Shown here one piece after another: positions 1 to 7,336 of a DNA stretch of 40,454 bases. Every line of letters starts with the position of its first letter. Within the stretch, counting starts at the first letter, position 1. Both the position numbers and the translations under genes were made by a program. The notes under the pieces were generated by a model. The model searched no databases and was not told where the DNA came from. It was given only the letters and a program-made list of their open reading frames with translations. The stretch comes from an uncultured Alphaproteobacteria bacterium (lineage in GTDB: Bacteria > Pseudomonadota > Alphaproteobacteria > Thalassobaculales > Thalassobaculaceae), in assembly GCA_902578675.1 (NCBI GenBank), contig CACHDV010000010.1, forward strand, positions 1-40,454, given 5' to 3'.

Positions 1-110
1 GAAGCTTGGACTAAAACAAGACTATATCCATGACCCGCATCCTCGGTTATAAATTCAAAGAAGTGGCTAGGAACAAATAAAAAACGTCCTTTAACCGAAT
101 AAAAATTTTG

Positions 111-116
111 TATAAT
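111..116 (+). promoter_or_regulatory. Candidate -10 element of the SDR gene
   Basis: A perfect TATAAT hexamer ends eight bases before the ATG at 125. A transcript from this element would start at about 122-124, so the SDR mRNA would be nearly leaderless, and no SD sequence is visible before the ATG. No good -35 hexamer is seen at 16-18 bp spacing (the best is around 88-95, TTTAA-like). The element is seen directly; its use is inference. Confidence 0.4.
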
Positions 117-124
117 ATTCCAGC

Positions 125-865
125 ATGGTTAAGGATCATAAAACCGTTATTTTGACCGGAGCAAGTCGTGGAATCGGGCACTCCACTGTTAGCTTTTTTA
201 GCAAAAAAAATTGGGAAGTGATAACCTGCTCCAGAGAACAGCCACCAGAACAATGCCGCAGGGATCCTAATTGGTCTCATCATATTACAGCAGACCTTGA
301 GGATGGTAAAAGCCTCGATAACTTCGTCACTGAAGCTAAAGAGCTTCTAGCTGAAAAGCCACTACACGCCTTGGTCAACAATGCTGGATGGTCTCCTAAA
401 TCACCGACACAAGAACGATTGGGATGTTTAAATGGCGATCTTGAGGCCTGGAGACGCGTATTTGAACTTAATTTTTTCGCTCCTCTAAAGCTTGCTCGGG
501 GTTTTGCGGCACCTTTACGGAAAGGTAATGGTTCAATCGTCAATATTACTTCGATAGCTGGGCATGCCATACATCCTTTTGCAGGGTCTGCTTACAGCAC
601 TTCCAAGGCAGCCTTGAGTTCTCTTACCAGGGAAATGGCCAATGAATTTGCTGATTTAGGAGTTCGAGTAAATTCAGTAGCACCTGGTGAAATTGAAACA
701 GCTATGCTGTCACCTGATACTGAGGTGCTTATCCCTCGGATCCCCCTCAATAGGTTAGGACAACCGAATGATATTGCGTCTACTATTTATTTTTTGTGTT
801 CTGAGGACAGCACTTACATTACGGGCACAGAGATTTTTGTTACGGGTGGGCAGCATATACTTTGA
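125..865 (+). CDS. SDR-family oxidoreductase
   Basis: This is a 246-aa classical short-chain dehydrogenase/reductase, a cytosolic NAD(P)-dependent enzyme that interconverts an alcohol and a ketone or aldehyde. The Rossmann glycine motif TGASRGIG is at residues 11-18, the NNAG motif at 85-88, the catalytic Ser at about 143, and the YxxxK pair at Tyr157/Lys161. The C-terminal ITGTEIFVTGG stretch is the usual SDR end. Length is normal for the family. It stands alone on the plus strand and converges on the minus-strand winged-helix gene 33 bp downstream. The substrate cannot be told; FabG-like 3-oxoacyl reduction or a sugar/polyol dehydrogenase are both possible. The start is the ATG just after a TATAAT box, with no SD. 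Confidence 0.9.
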   Translation: MVKDHKTVILTGASRGIGHSTVSFFSKKNWEVITCSREQPPEQCRRDPNWSHHITADLEDGKSLDNFVTEAKELLAEKPLHALVNNAGWSPKSPTQERLGCLNGDLEAWRRVFELNFFAPLKLARGFAAPLRKGNGSIVNITSIAGHAIHPFAGSAYSTSKAALSSLTREMANEFADLGVRVNSVAPGEIETAMLSPDTEVLIPRIPLNRLGQPNDIASTIYFLCSEDSTYITGTEIFVTGGQHIL

Positions 866-898
866 AGGTATGCGTAGATGTTAAGGAGTTTTGCAAAG

Positions 899-1441
899 TT
901 ATGTTTGGATTCTGATTTTTTGGTCACACCACTCTATTCGTTTGTTGACTACAAAGAGATCTAATTCTAGTGACTCCAACAGAAACCCTGTCAACCAAGT
1001 GGTTTGATTTTTTAGGTCTTCCAATCGCCTCTTCTCGTTATAATACATATCTCTAATAGCTAGAAGTTGATCTCGCTTTTCGTCATCATCCAAAATATCT
1101 ATGAACCGCAATTTCAACGCAATTACAAGTTTGTTTAGTTCTGACCCCCCAGATTTAAGATTTGATCTGAGATACTCCTTGAGTTCTTGTAAACCTGACG
1201 GACTCAACTGTAACAATGACGCATCATCTTCATCATTGTCATTGACGGTCTCGATGAGGCCCTCGAGTTTTAATAGTTCGATAGATGTGCCCATTAACTC
1301 AAGTGAAGGACCGACGATCCTGCTAATGAAGCTACGCACTTCATTCGCAATATCATCGTAACTTCTTGCACGCTCAATCAAAGCTCCCAAAGCTGCCATT
1401 TTGATTGTCTCGCGTGGTATGAGGGAATTATCTCTATACAA
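899..1441 (-). CDS. PadR-like winged-helix regulator
   Basis: This 180-aa protein is all-helical in appearance. The first half (about residues 1-95) has the spacing of a winged-helix DNA-binding domain: an ALGAL helix, a GPSLELMGTSIELLKLEGLIE recognition-helix-like segment, an acidic wing loop (NDNDEDD) and LSPSGLQELKEYL. The second half is a charged helical region that could serve for dimerisation, as in PadR-type regulators. Family membership is my inference. The gene lies 82 bp downstream of the second permease gene on the same strand and may regulate the transporter. The start is a TTG with a poor SD; an ATG 14 codons inside (1399) is the alternative, but the preceding RDN-PRETIK segment looks like part of the domain. 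A hairpin or operator-like repeat lies just upstream at 1477-1495. Confidence 0.6.
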   Translation of the reverse strand: MYRDNSLIPRETIKMAALGALIERARSYDDIANEVRSFISRIVGPSLELMGTSIELLKLEGLIETVNDNDEDDASLLQLSPSGLQELKEYLRSNLKSGGSELNKLVIALKLRFIDILDDDEKRDQLLAIRDMYYNEKRRLEDLKNQTTWLTGFLLESLELDLFVVNKRIEWCDQKIRIQT

Positions 1442-1476
1442 TTTTTAACCCCAAAAGTTTTGAGGACACTAGCTTA

Positions 1477-1495
1477 ATTGCGAGTCATTCGCAAT
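1477..1495. promoter_or_regulatory. Inverted repeat before the winged-helix gene
   Basis: Seven-base arms ATTGCGA and TCGCAAT flank a five-base centre (1484-1488). The repeat sits between the permease stop (1524) and the TTG of the winged-helix gene (1441). No U-run follows on the minus strand, so an intrinsic terminator is unlikely. It could be an operator of the neighbouring regulator or an intercistronic RNA hairpin. Confidence 0.45.
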
Positions 1496-1523
1496 AAATA
1501 TTTTATCATTTAAATTTACTCGT

Positions 1524-2375
1524 TCAAGATGGAGAAATGCCACGTAATTTTTCGCTACGACGTCGAAGAAATTCAACTGTCGTTAAAAGTAAAATACTGA
1601 CAACTACGAGAATAGTAGCTACTGCCAGAATGGTTGGACTTATTTGCTCTCGTATGCCTGCCCACATTTGCCTGGGAATCGTCCGTTGCTCGAAACCCGC
1701 CAAAAAGAAGACAATTACAACCTCGTCAAATGAAGTTATGAAAGCAAATAAAGCTCCCGAAATTACCCCTGGTAAAATCAACGGCATTTGAATTTTAAAG
1801 AATGTTTTTCTGCTATCCGCACCAAGACTTTGCGATGCACGGGTTAATGAATGATCGAAACCGGTCAGAGTAGCAGTTACGGTTATCACCACAAAAGGCG
1901 TTCCTAGCACGGCATGTGCAAGAATTAAACCAGGCAGCGTCTGCGCTAATCCAATATTTGAATAAAAAAAGAACATTCCTGCTGCGGAAATTATAAGTGG
2001 CACAATCATGGGCGATATAAGCACTCCCATTACTGCAGATTTATAGGGCATATGAGATTGACTTAGGCCCAACGCAGCGAGCGTGCCTAACAAAGTGGCT
2101 AAAAAAGTCGAACAGATCGCCACAATTATGCTATTAGCCGCCGAGAATGCCCATTGGGGGTTCTTAGCGATATCAGCGTACCAACGAGTAGAATATGCTT
2201 CCGGTTCTAAAGCAATCATACCTTCGGTAAAGGTAAAATAGGGTTCTGCATTGAAAGAAAGGGGAATAATTACCAGAATGGGCGCAATTAGAAAAATAAA
2301 AACAAAACCACAGAAAATTATGAAACTGTAGTGCGCTATTTTTCCACCCATTCCTACATATGGAGGAAAGACCAT
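1524..2375 (-). CDS. Polyamine-type ABC transporter permease (PotC-like)
   Basis: This 283-aa inner-membrane permease has about six hydrophobic segments and the cytoplasmic EAA loop (SQSLGADSRKTFFKIQMP, then LPGV) that docks onto the ATPase. Such proteins form a heterodimer with a PotB-like permease and import spermidine, putrescine or related cations captured by a periplasmic binding protein. The N-terminus carries a transmembrane helix followed by a periplasmic loop (FNAEPYFTF). The gene starts five bases after the stop of the PotB-like gene, so the two are surely co-transcribed. Length is normal for PotC. Exact substrate specificity cannot be read from the permease. Confidence 0.88.
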   Translation of the reverse strand: MVFPPYVGMGGKIAHYSFIIFCGFVFIFLIAPILVIIPLSFNAEPYFTFTEGMIALEPEAYSTRWYADIAKNPQWAFSAANSIIVAICSTFLATLLGTLAALGLSQSHMPYKSAVMGVLISPMIVPLIISAAGMFFFYSNIGLAQTLPGLILAHAVLGTPFVVITVTATLTGFDHSLTRASQSLGADSRKTFFKIQMPLILPGVISGALFAFITSFDEVVIVFFLAGFEQRTIPRQMWAGIREQISPTILAVATILVVVSILLLTTVEFLRRRSEKLRGISPS

Positions 2376-2380
2376 ATTAA

Positions 2381-3622
2381 TTAACCTAACTTCATTTTGT
2401 CTATGCCAATAATTTTATTATACAGCCAATAAAGAACTAGGACGGCAACCAAGAGAATGGTCCCTAATGCAGCAGCTAACCCCCAATTAAGCGAGGACTT
2501 CATGTGATACGCTATAAAATTACTTATGAGTTGCCCCGACCTTCCGCCCACAAGTGCTGGAGTGATATAGTAGCCAATCGATAAAATAAAGACCAGAAGA
2601 CAGCCGGCACCAATGCCCGGTGTCGTTTGAGGCATATAAACTCTAACAAATGCTGTAAGCGGGCTAGCACCCAACGATCTAGCCGCCCTCATATACGAAG
2701 GAGAGATGGTTTTCATAACTGAATAAAGAGGCAGAATCATAAACGGCAGTAGTATCTGGGTCATGGCCACCAGAGTACCAGTTTGGTTGTATATCATCTG
2801 AATACGGCCATCTTCAGAAATTATATTCAATGCAACTAGAATATCATTAACAACACCATTCCTCTGGAGAAGAACAATCCAAGATGTGGTCCTGACGAGC
2901 AGCGATGTCCAAAATGGTAAGAGGACCATTATTAGAAGAAGATTGCTTATTCTTAAAGGGAGCGTCGCCAAAAGGAAAGACACAGGATATGCCAAAATAA
3001 GGCAGAAGATTGTTACTAAAACGCTAACCCAGATTGTCCTCAAAAAAATTTTTACGTAGATACGTCTATCTTCGGACTGTAACCCTATTGTGTTATCCGC
3101 ATTCACTTTCAGGTCTAAAGCTGCAAGATACTGAACCCCTGTGTATCTTTGGCCTATACGCTTAATGACTTTCCAGGTGACAACCTTCCCCCACCTTTTG
3201 TCAAACTGAATTAATGCCTTTTTATAATCATTTCCCTTATATTTCCTTACTTTCCTGACAGTTTTATTTATCATGCTCCGCATGCCGCCTGACTCAAAGT
3301 TTAGTCGGGCAGCTATCTTACCAACCTTGCTATTTTCCCTAGCTATCAATAGTTCCTTTGCAACCAGTGAAAACGTTTCCTGGTCTGGCAAATTAGTTCC
3401 GTCCCATTTTTCTAGTTTTTCAATTGTTAGCGGCAAGTTATTAGCTACAACAGGATTATCCACGCTCCTGAAAAGCATCTCGAATATTGGGAAAACGAAA
3501 GATATCAATACAAAGAGTAAAAGTGGAGCTACAAGTAGGAAAGCTTTTGCTCGCCGTCCTCTTTCAGCCTTGCGCAGACTATCCTTGAGAGGGATGCCAT
3601 CAGCAGTGAGAATACTTGTCAA
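2381..3622 (-). CDS. Polyamine-type ABC transporter permease, extended (PotB-like)
   Basis: This 413-aa inner-membrane permease is the partner of the PotC-like protein. TM1 lies at about residues 28-49; the remaining helices begin near residue 190. The EAA loop reads ARSLGASPLTAFVRVYMP. It is much longer than classical PotB (about 280-290 aa), because about 130 mostly basic, polar residues are inserted between TM1 and TM2, predicted to face the periplasm. A longer permease of this kind is, to my knowledge, seen in some alphaproteobacterial PotB homologues. The start is TTG, preceded by GAGG eight bases upstream; no in-frame ATG fits TM1. It follows the binding-protein gene across an 82-bp gap holding a strong hairpin. 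Confidence 0.87.
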   Translation of the reverse strand: MTSILTADGIPLKDSLRKAERGRRAKAFLLVAPLLLFVLISFVFPIFEMLFRSVDNPVVANNLPLTIEKLEKWDGTNLPDQETFSLVAKELLIARENSKVGKIAARLNFESGGMRSMINKTVRKVRKYKGNDYKKALIQFDKRWGKVVTWKVIKRIGQRYTGVQYLAALDLKVNADNTIGLQSEDRRIYVKIFLRTIWVSVLVTIFCLILAYPVSFLLATLPLRISNLLLIMVLLPFWTSLLVRTTSWIVLLQRNGVVNDILVALNIISEDGRIQMIYNQTGTLVAMTQILLPFMILPLYSVMKTISPSYMRAARSLGASPLTAFVRVYMPQTTPGIGAGCLLVFILSIGYYITPALVGGRSGQLISNFIAYHMKSSLNWGLAAALGTILLVAVLVLYWLYNKIIGIDKMKLG

Positions 3623-3667
3623 GAGGACTACCTCACGGGCAATTAATTTTTCTTCAATGTATTAAAT

Positions 3668-3696
3668 TAAAGGTAGGCCTTAACGGCCTACCTTTA
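3668..3696 (-). other. Intercistronic RNA hairpin after the binding-protein gene
   Basis: A perfect 12-bp stem (arms 3668-3679 and 3685-3696, core GGTAGGCC/GGCCTACC) with a five-base loop lies 9 bp beyond the binding-protein stop codon and 46 bp before the permease start. On the minus strand it is followed by AATTTAATA rather than a U-run, so it would be at best a leaky terminator. Stem-loops at this place in importer operons are known to protect the upstream binding-protein mRNA and lower permease expression; that role is inferred here. Confidence 0.7.
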
Positions 3697-3704
3697 TCTA
3701 TGAG

Positions 3705-4793
3705 TTACTTTGCCAACCAAGCGTTGAATCTTTCGTTTAGCTCGTCACCGTTGTCGGACCAAAACTCTGCATTTTCTAAAACAGCAGTCTTAAAATTATT
3801 TGGCGCCGTAGGCATATGCGGCATCATTTTAATTCCAGCTGTTGCGTGGGTTGAAATAAGCTTAATAGAGGATTTACGTGTAGGCCCATAAGAAATCCAT
3901 CGGGCCTGATTGGCAAGCTGTTCAGATGCAGTCGAAAACTGAACATACCTAAGTGCCTCTTTTAATCTTGGGGTTCCTTTGATAATCGCGTAAAGGTCAA
4001 AAGAAAACAGCTGTCGGTCCCACACAATCTCAAAATTCTTCTTCTCTGTCACTGCCGCATTGAAAATACGTCCATTATAGGCTGACGTCATAACTACCTC
4101 GCCGTCAGCTAGCATTTGTGGAGGCTGAGCACCGGCTTCCCACCAAAGCACATCATTTTTAATTGTATCTAGCTTTTTAAAGGCTCGGTCTTGACCCGCC
4201 TTAGTCGCTAATACTTTGTAAACATCTTTGCCATCAACGCCATCTGCCATCAGTGCCCATTCTAGATTTACCTTTGGCACCTTGCGCATCCCCCTCTTTC
4301 CGGGGAATTTTTTCACATCAAAGAAGTCAGATATCGTTGTTGGTTTTTTTGATTTGTACTTGTCGGCATCATAAGCATAGATAGTCGACCAAACAATAGT
4401 CCCAACCGCGCATTCTTGCAGCGCACCAGGTATAAAGTCTTTGGATGGCAGTGCCCCATTAACGCCATTAGGCAGTGAACCAGCGGAGATTTTTTCAAAT
4501 AATCCGTCATCGCAACCGCGCGCCGCATCTGAGACTTCTAAATCTACCACGTCCCATGTAATTTTTCCTGCTTCGACTTGAGCGCGAATTTCTGCCAATC
4601 CACCATTATAGTCTTCAGATTGAATTTTAGTGCCATACTTGGCCGTGTAAGGCTTATGGTATGCCTCGATTTGACTTTTGGTGTAAGCACCACCCCATGA
4701 GACAACCGTCAGGGCGTCCCCTGCATATGCAGAACTTGCACCCAGGGCTAACCCGCCTGCTATGATTGCACTCTTTATTATCGGGAGTTTCAT
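3705..4793 (-). CDS. Periplasmic polyamine-type solute-binding protein (PotD-like)
   Basis: This 362-aa extracellular solute-binding protein carries a clear Sec signal peptide (MKLP, hydrophobic IIAGGLALGA, cleavage after SSAYA at about residue 24). The mature protein starts with LTVVSWGGAY, a typical PotD/PotF-family beta-strand entry. Later it has WDVVDLE, TIVWSTIYAYDADKY and YNGRIF segments that in this family line the ligand cleft. Length is normal. An ATG with the SD AAGGAG eight bases upstream fixes the start. It sits between the ATPase gene (131-bp gap) and the permease genes. Spermidine, putrescine or another cationic amine is the likely ligand class, but an opine- or amino-acid-like ligand cannot be excluded. 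Confidence 0.88.
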   Translation of the reverse strand: MKLPIIKSAIIAGGLALGASSAYAGDALTVVSWGGAYTKSQIEAYHKPYTAKYGTKIQSEDYNGGLAEIRAQVEAGKITWDVVDLEVSDAARGCDDGLFEKISAGSLPNGVNGALPSKDFIPGALQECAVGTIVWSTIYAYDADKYKSKKPTTISDFFDVKKFPGKRGMRKVPKVNLEWALMADGVDGKDVYKVLATKAGQDRAFKKLDTIKNDVLWWEAGAQPPQMLADGEVVMTSAYNGRIFNAAVTEKKNFEIVWDRQLFSFDLYAIIKGTPRLKEALRYVQFSTASEQLANQARWISYGPTRKSSIKLISTHATAGIKMMPHMPTAPNNFKTAVLENAEFWSDNGDELNERFNAWLAK

Positions 4794-4806
4794 TTTTATT
4801 CTCCTT

Positions 4807-4843
4807 AGTTAATCACTGTTGAATTCGGTAGTCAGTTAATCAC
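4807..4843. repeat. Two direct repeats AGTTAATCAC before the binding-protein gene
   Basis: The ten-base sequence AGTTAATCAC occurs at 4807-4816 and again at 4834-4843, starts 27 bp apart. The copy nearer the gene touches its SD sequence (complement of ctccttag, 4801-4808). Both copies lie in the 131-bp gap between ATPase and binding protein. They could bind a regulator or act on translation. The repeat is seen; a function is not proven. Confidence 0.4.
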
Positions 4844-4924
4844 GCTGTTCCAAAGTTTTTTGTAAATATTCTTTAGAAATTAGCGCATAGATATCTTCAA
4901 AACCCATTATTGGGAATGTTGTCT

Positions 4925-6016
4925 CTACATAGCATTAAGAGCTCTACAATCTGTTATCTGCCATCCAATCGTGACAACATCACCCTTGTTCAACGGGTTA
5001 CTCGTATGGTCATTAGGGATCTTAACGATAAAATCATCATTTTTGCAAATATTCATTCTACATCTAATATGGTCGCCGAGGTATATTAACTCTAATACTT
5101 CCGCTTCGAAAATATTCATGTCAGTTTCAACTTTTGGATTAAGAATAATTCTCTCTGGACGAAGTGACAGTGTAACACTGCTACCCTTGGCTTGTTCATT
5201 AACATTAGTTGCAGATATTAAGTTGTCTTCTACAGCAACTAAGCAGCTCGAACCTTTTGTCTCTTTTATCGTTCCTTGCAATCGATTATTTTCGCCTATA
5301 AACTCAGCCACAAAAGCATTTACCGGTTTCTCGTATAGTTCATTTGGAGGAGCTAGTTGCTGAATTACCCCATCATTAAAAACTGCTATGCGATCTGACA
5401 TTGTTAAAGCTTCGGTTTGGTCGTGTGTCACATAAACAACTGTCATTCCTAAATTTTCATGGATATGTTTAATCTCATACTGCATTTGCTCCCTTAAATT
5501 TTTATCCAACGCTCCTAATGGTTCGTCCATTAAAACCAAATCTGGCTCAAAGACTAATGCCCTCGCTAAAGCCACCCTTTGCTGCTGCCCGCCGGACAAC
5601 TGCGCAGGTCGTCTGGAACCAAACTGCATCAACTCGACCATCTCTAATACTTTTTCAACTCTCGTTTTGATAGCATTGGTATTGAACTTTCTAACTTCTA
5701 AGGGAAAAGCTAGGTTCTCGTAGACTGACATATGTGGGAACAACGCATAATTTTGAAACACCATACCAATGCCACGTTTATGAGGCGGCACGTTATTTAA
5801 TTCTACTCCTCCCAACATAACTTTGCCATGTGTTGGAGTCTCAAATCCCGCTAACATCATCAGACACGTTGTTTTCCCGGACCCTGACGGCCCTAGAAGT
5901 GTTAAAAACTCACCTTTTTCAATCTTTAGGTTAAGGTTCTTTATTACTAACTCAGTCCCATCATAGGTTTTCTGCACATTCATAAATTCTACTAGAGTCT
6001 GATGGCCTATATTCAT
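4925..6016 (-). CDS. Polyamine-type ABC transporter ATP-binding protein (PotA-like)
   Basis: This 363-aa cytosolic ATPase energises the importer. Walker A GPSGSGKTT is at residues 42-50, the Q-loop at QNYALFPH (88-95), the signature LSGGQQQ at 140-146, Walker B LVLMDEP at 160-166, the D-loop after it, and the switch His in VTHDQ at 196-200. A C-terminal TOBE-type region follows (from about 240). Length matches PotA/PotG. The ATG has AGGAGA seven to eight bases upstream. It is the first gene of the operon, and a promoter with an overlapping double palindrome lies directly upstream (6056-6100). Confidence 0.92.
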   Translation of the reverse strand: MNIGHQTLVEFMNVQKTYDGTELVIKNLNLKIEKGEFLTLLGPSGSGKTTCLMMLAGFETPTHGKVMLGGVELNNVPPHKRGIGMVFQNYALFPHMSVYENLAFPLEVRKFNTNAIKTRVEKVLEMVELMQFGSRRPAQLSGGQQQRVALARALVFEPDLVLMDEPLGALDKNLREQMQYEIKHIHENLGMTVVYVTHDQTEALTMSDRIAVFNDGVIQQLAPPNELYEKPVNAFVAEFIGENNRLQGTIKETKGSSCLVAVEDNLISATNVNEQAKGSSVTLSLRPERIILNPKVETDMNIFEAEVLELIYLGDHIRCRMNICKNDDFIVKIPNDHTSNPLNKGDVVTIGWQITDCRALNAM

Positions 6017-6055
6017 ACCTTGAATCTCCTAGTCTTAAAAACCAACACGTATTCA

Positions 6056-6100
6056 CCAGACATTGTCTGGCAGACTAAGCAAGCGGTGAGCTAGTGTAAA
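6056..6100 (-). promoter_or_regulatory. Promoter and overlapping operator of the ABC importer operon
   Basis: On the minus strand a -35 TTTACA (6100-6095), a 17-bp spacer and a -10 TAGTCT (6077-6072) are seen. Overlapping the -10 are two interlocked palindromes: CCAGACA-T-TGTCTGG (6056-6070) and GTCTG-G-CAGAC (6065-6075), i.e. CAGAC, GTCTG, CAGAC in a row. The placement over the -10 and start region is typical of a repressor site. The -35 is close to consensus and the -10 is weak. The ATG of the ATPase is about 40 bp downstream of the palindromes. Confidence 0.5.
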
Positions 6101-6338
6101 GCTCAGGTAAACCGATTTAAGCCTAATTTCACTTTTTTTGTTTTCTTTAAACCCCTAAAACGTCTAGTTTAACCTGAAGGAATTTAAGACTATACAACTA
6201 TTTATTTTGCAATGAAGAAGATGGTAAAACGTCAGACGCACGCAGTAACGAATAGACACGGCAATTTTTCTATGACTACGCTTAGCCATCCTCTAATCTA
6301 TGCTGTGTAAACTCAATTTTATTCGAAAGCTCGCTCTT

Positions 6339-6367
6339 TTGACAGGATCAACGCAGTTTGTACTTAT
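6339..6367 (+). promoter_or_regulatory. Candidate sigma70 promoter of fabI
   Basis: A perfect -35 TTGACA (6339-6344) is followed after 17 bp by ACTTAT (6362-6367), preceded by TGT, which gives an extended -10 character. Transcription would start near 6374, leaving a leader of about 130 bases before fabI. The -10 match is only moderate. Confidence 0.4.
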
Positions 6368-6457
6368 TTCAAAAAGATATAAAATTAAAAGTTGTGTGTC
6401 TTTAGGATTTATACCTTCAGCGGTTTATAGTAGAGTTAACAAAGCTTTTAGATGAAA

Positions 6458-6471
6458 AAATTTCGAAATTT
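6458..6471. promoter_or_regulatory. 14-bp perfect palindrome upstream of fabI
   Basis: AAATTTCGAAATTT is a perfect palindrome 33 bp before the fabI ATG and downstream of the proposed promoter. The position suits a repressor site or a weak mRNA structure. No known operator consensus is claimed. Confidence 0.35.
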
Positions 6472-6504
6472 GTTACATTTATCCTTGAAAATTGGGAATT
6501 TCAT

Positions 6505-7317
6505 ATGAGTGGTTCATTAGGAGTTATGTCTGGAAAACGTGGGCTTATTATGGGCGTAGCCAACGAACGGTCTATAGCATGGGGGATAGCCAAAATGGCA
6601 GCAAACCATGGAGCTGATCTGGCCTTCACATACCAAGGAGAGGCTCTGCTAAAACGACTATCACCACTTGCACAATCAGTTAATTCAGAGCTGGTAATGC
6701 AATGCGACGTCACCGATGAACATAGTTTAGAAACAGTATTCAACACAATCAGAGAGAATTGGGGAAAGATTGACTTTGTGGTTCACGCAATAGCGTATTC
6801 AGATAAGGATGAGTTAAAAGGAGAGTACATCAATACTACCCGCGACAACTTTCTACGCACACTGGACATCTCTTGTTTTTCCTTCACTTCTGTTGCAAAG
6901 TATGCTGCTGAGCTTATGCCAGACGGAGGCAGCCTTTTAACACTTAGTTATTACGGGGCAGAGCGGGTTATGCCACACTATAATGTTATGGGGGTAGCTA
7001 AAGCCGCTTTAGAGTCCAGCGTGCGTTATCTAGCGGTGGACCTTGGCGACCAAAAAATAAGGGTGAACGGACTTTCAGCCGGCCCCATGAAAACTTTAGC
7101 CGCATCAGGAATAGGCGACTTTAGATATATTTTAAAATGGAACGAATACAACTCACCATTGAAGCGGAACGTTACGCTTGAAGATGTGGGTGGTGCAGCA
7201 ATGTACTTGCTAAGTGATTTATCTAGCGGCGTATCTGGCGAGATACATCATGTAGATTGTGGATACAATATCGTAGGCATGAAAGCTGTCGATGCTCCAG
7301 ACATCTCAGTAGTTTAA
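6505..7317 (+). CDS. fabI: Enoyl-[acyl-carrier-protein] reductase (NADH), FabI type
   Basis: FabI reduces trans-2-enoyl-ACP to acyl-ACP, the last step of each fatty-acid elongation cycle, in the cytosol. The 270-aa protein begins with the family's KRGLIMGVANERSIAWGIA segment, the NAD-binding start of FabI. The Tyr-(X)6-Lys signature is Tyr159/Lys166, with the second conserved Tyr at 149, exactly ten residues earlier as in E. coli FabI. The ATG at 6505 has GGGA seven bases upstream; ATG 6526 is a possible second start, but its AGGAG lies only two bases away. It is followed 19 bp later by aroC, a pairing common in alphaproteobacteria. It is a well-known triclosan/diazaborine target family. Confidence 0.97.
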   Translation: MSGSLGVMSGKRGLIMGVANERSIAWGIAKMAANHGADLAFTYQGEALLKRLSPLAQSVNSELVMQCDVTDEHSLETVFNTIRENWGKIDFVVHAIAYSDKDELKGEYINTTRDNFLRTLDISCFSFTSVAKYAAELMPDGGSLLTLSYYGAERVMPHYNVMGVAKAALESSVRYLAVDLGDQKIRVNGLSAGPMKTLAASGIGDFRYILKWNEYNSPLKRNVTLEDVGGAAMYLLSDLSSGVSGEIHHVDCGYNIVGMKAVDAPDISVV

Positions 7318-7336
7318 TCAATAGTTCGGTTTAAAT

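Larger units (their letters stand above)
6017..6504. other. Divergent intergenic region between ABC ATPase and fabI
   Basis: This 488-bp stretch separates two divergent genes and shows no convincing coding region. It holds the palindromic operator-like element and a promoter for the minus-strand importer near 6056-6100, a TTGACA-type promoter for fabI near 6339-6367, and a 14-bp palindrome at 6458-6471. The rest (about 6110-6330) shows nothing I can name. Confidence 0.6.

Noticed and set aside
280-570. Minus-strand frame across the SDR gene
   Set aside because: It lies wholly within the SDR gene, which carries all family motifs.
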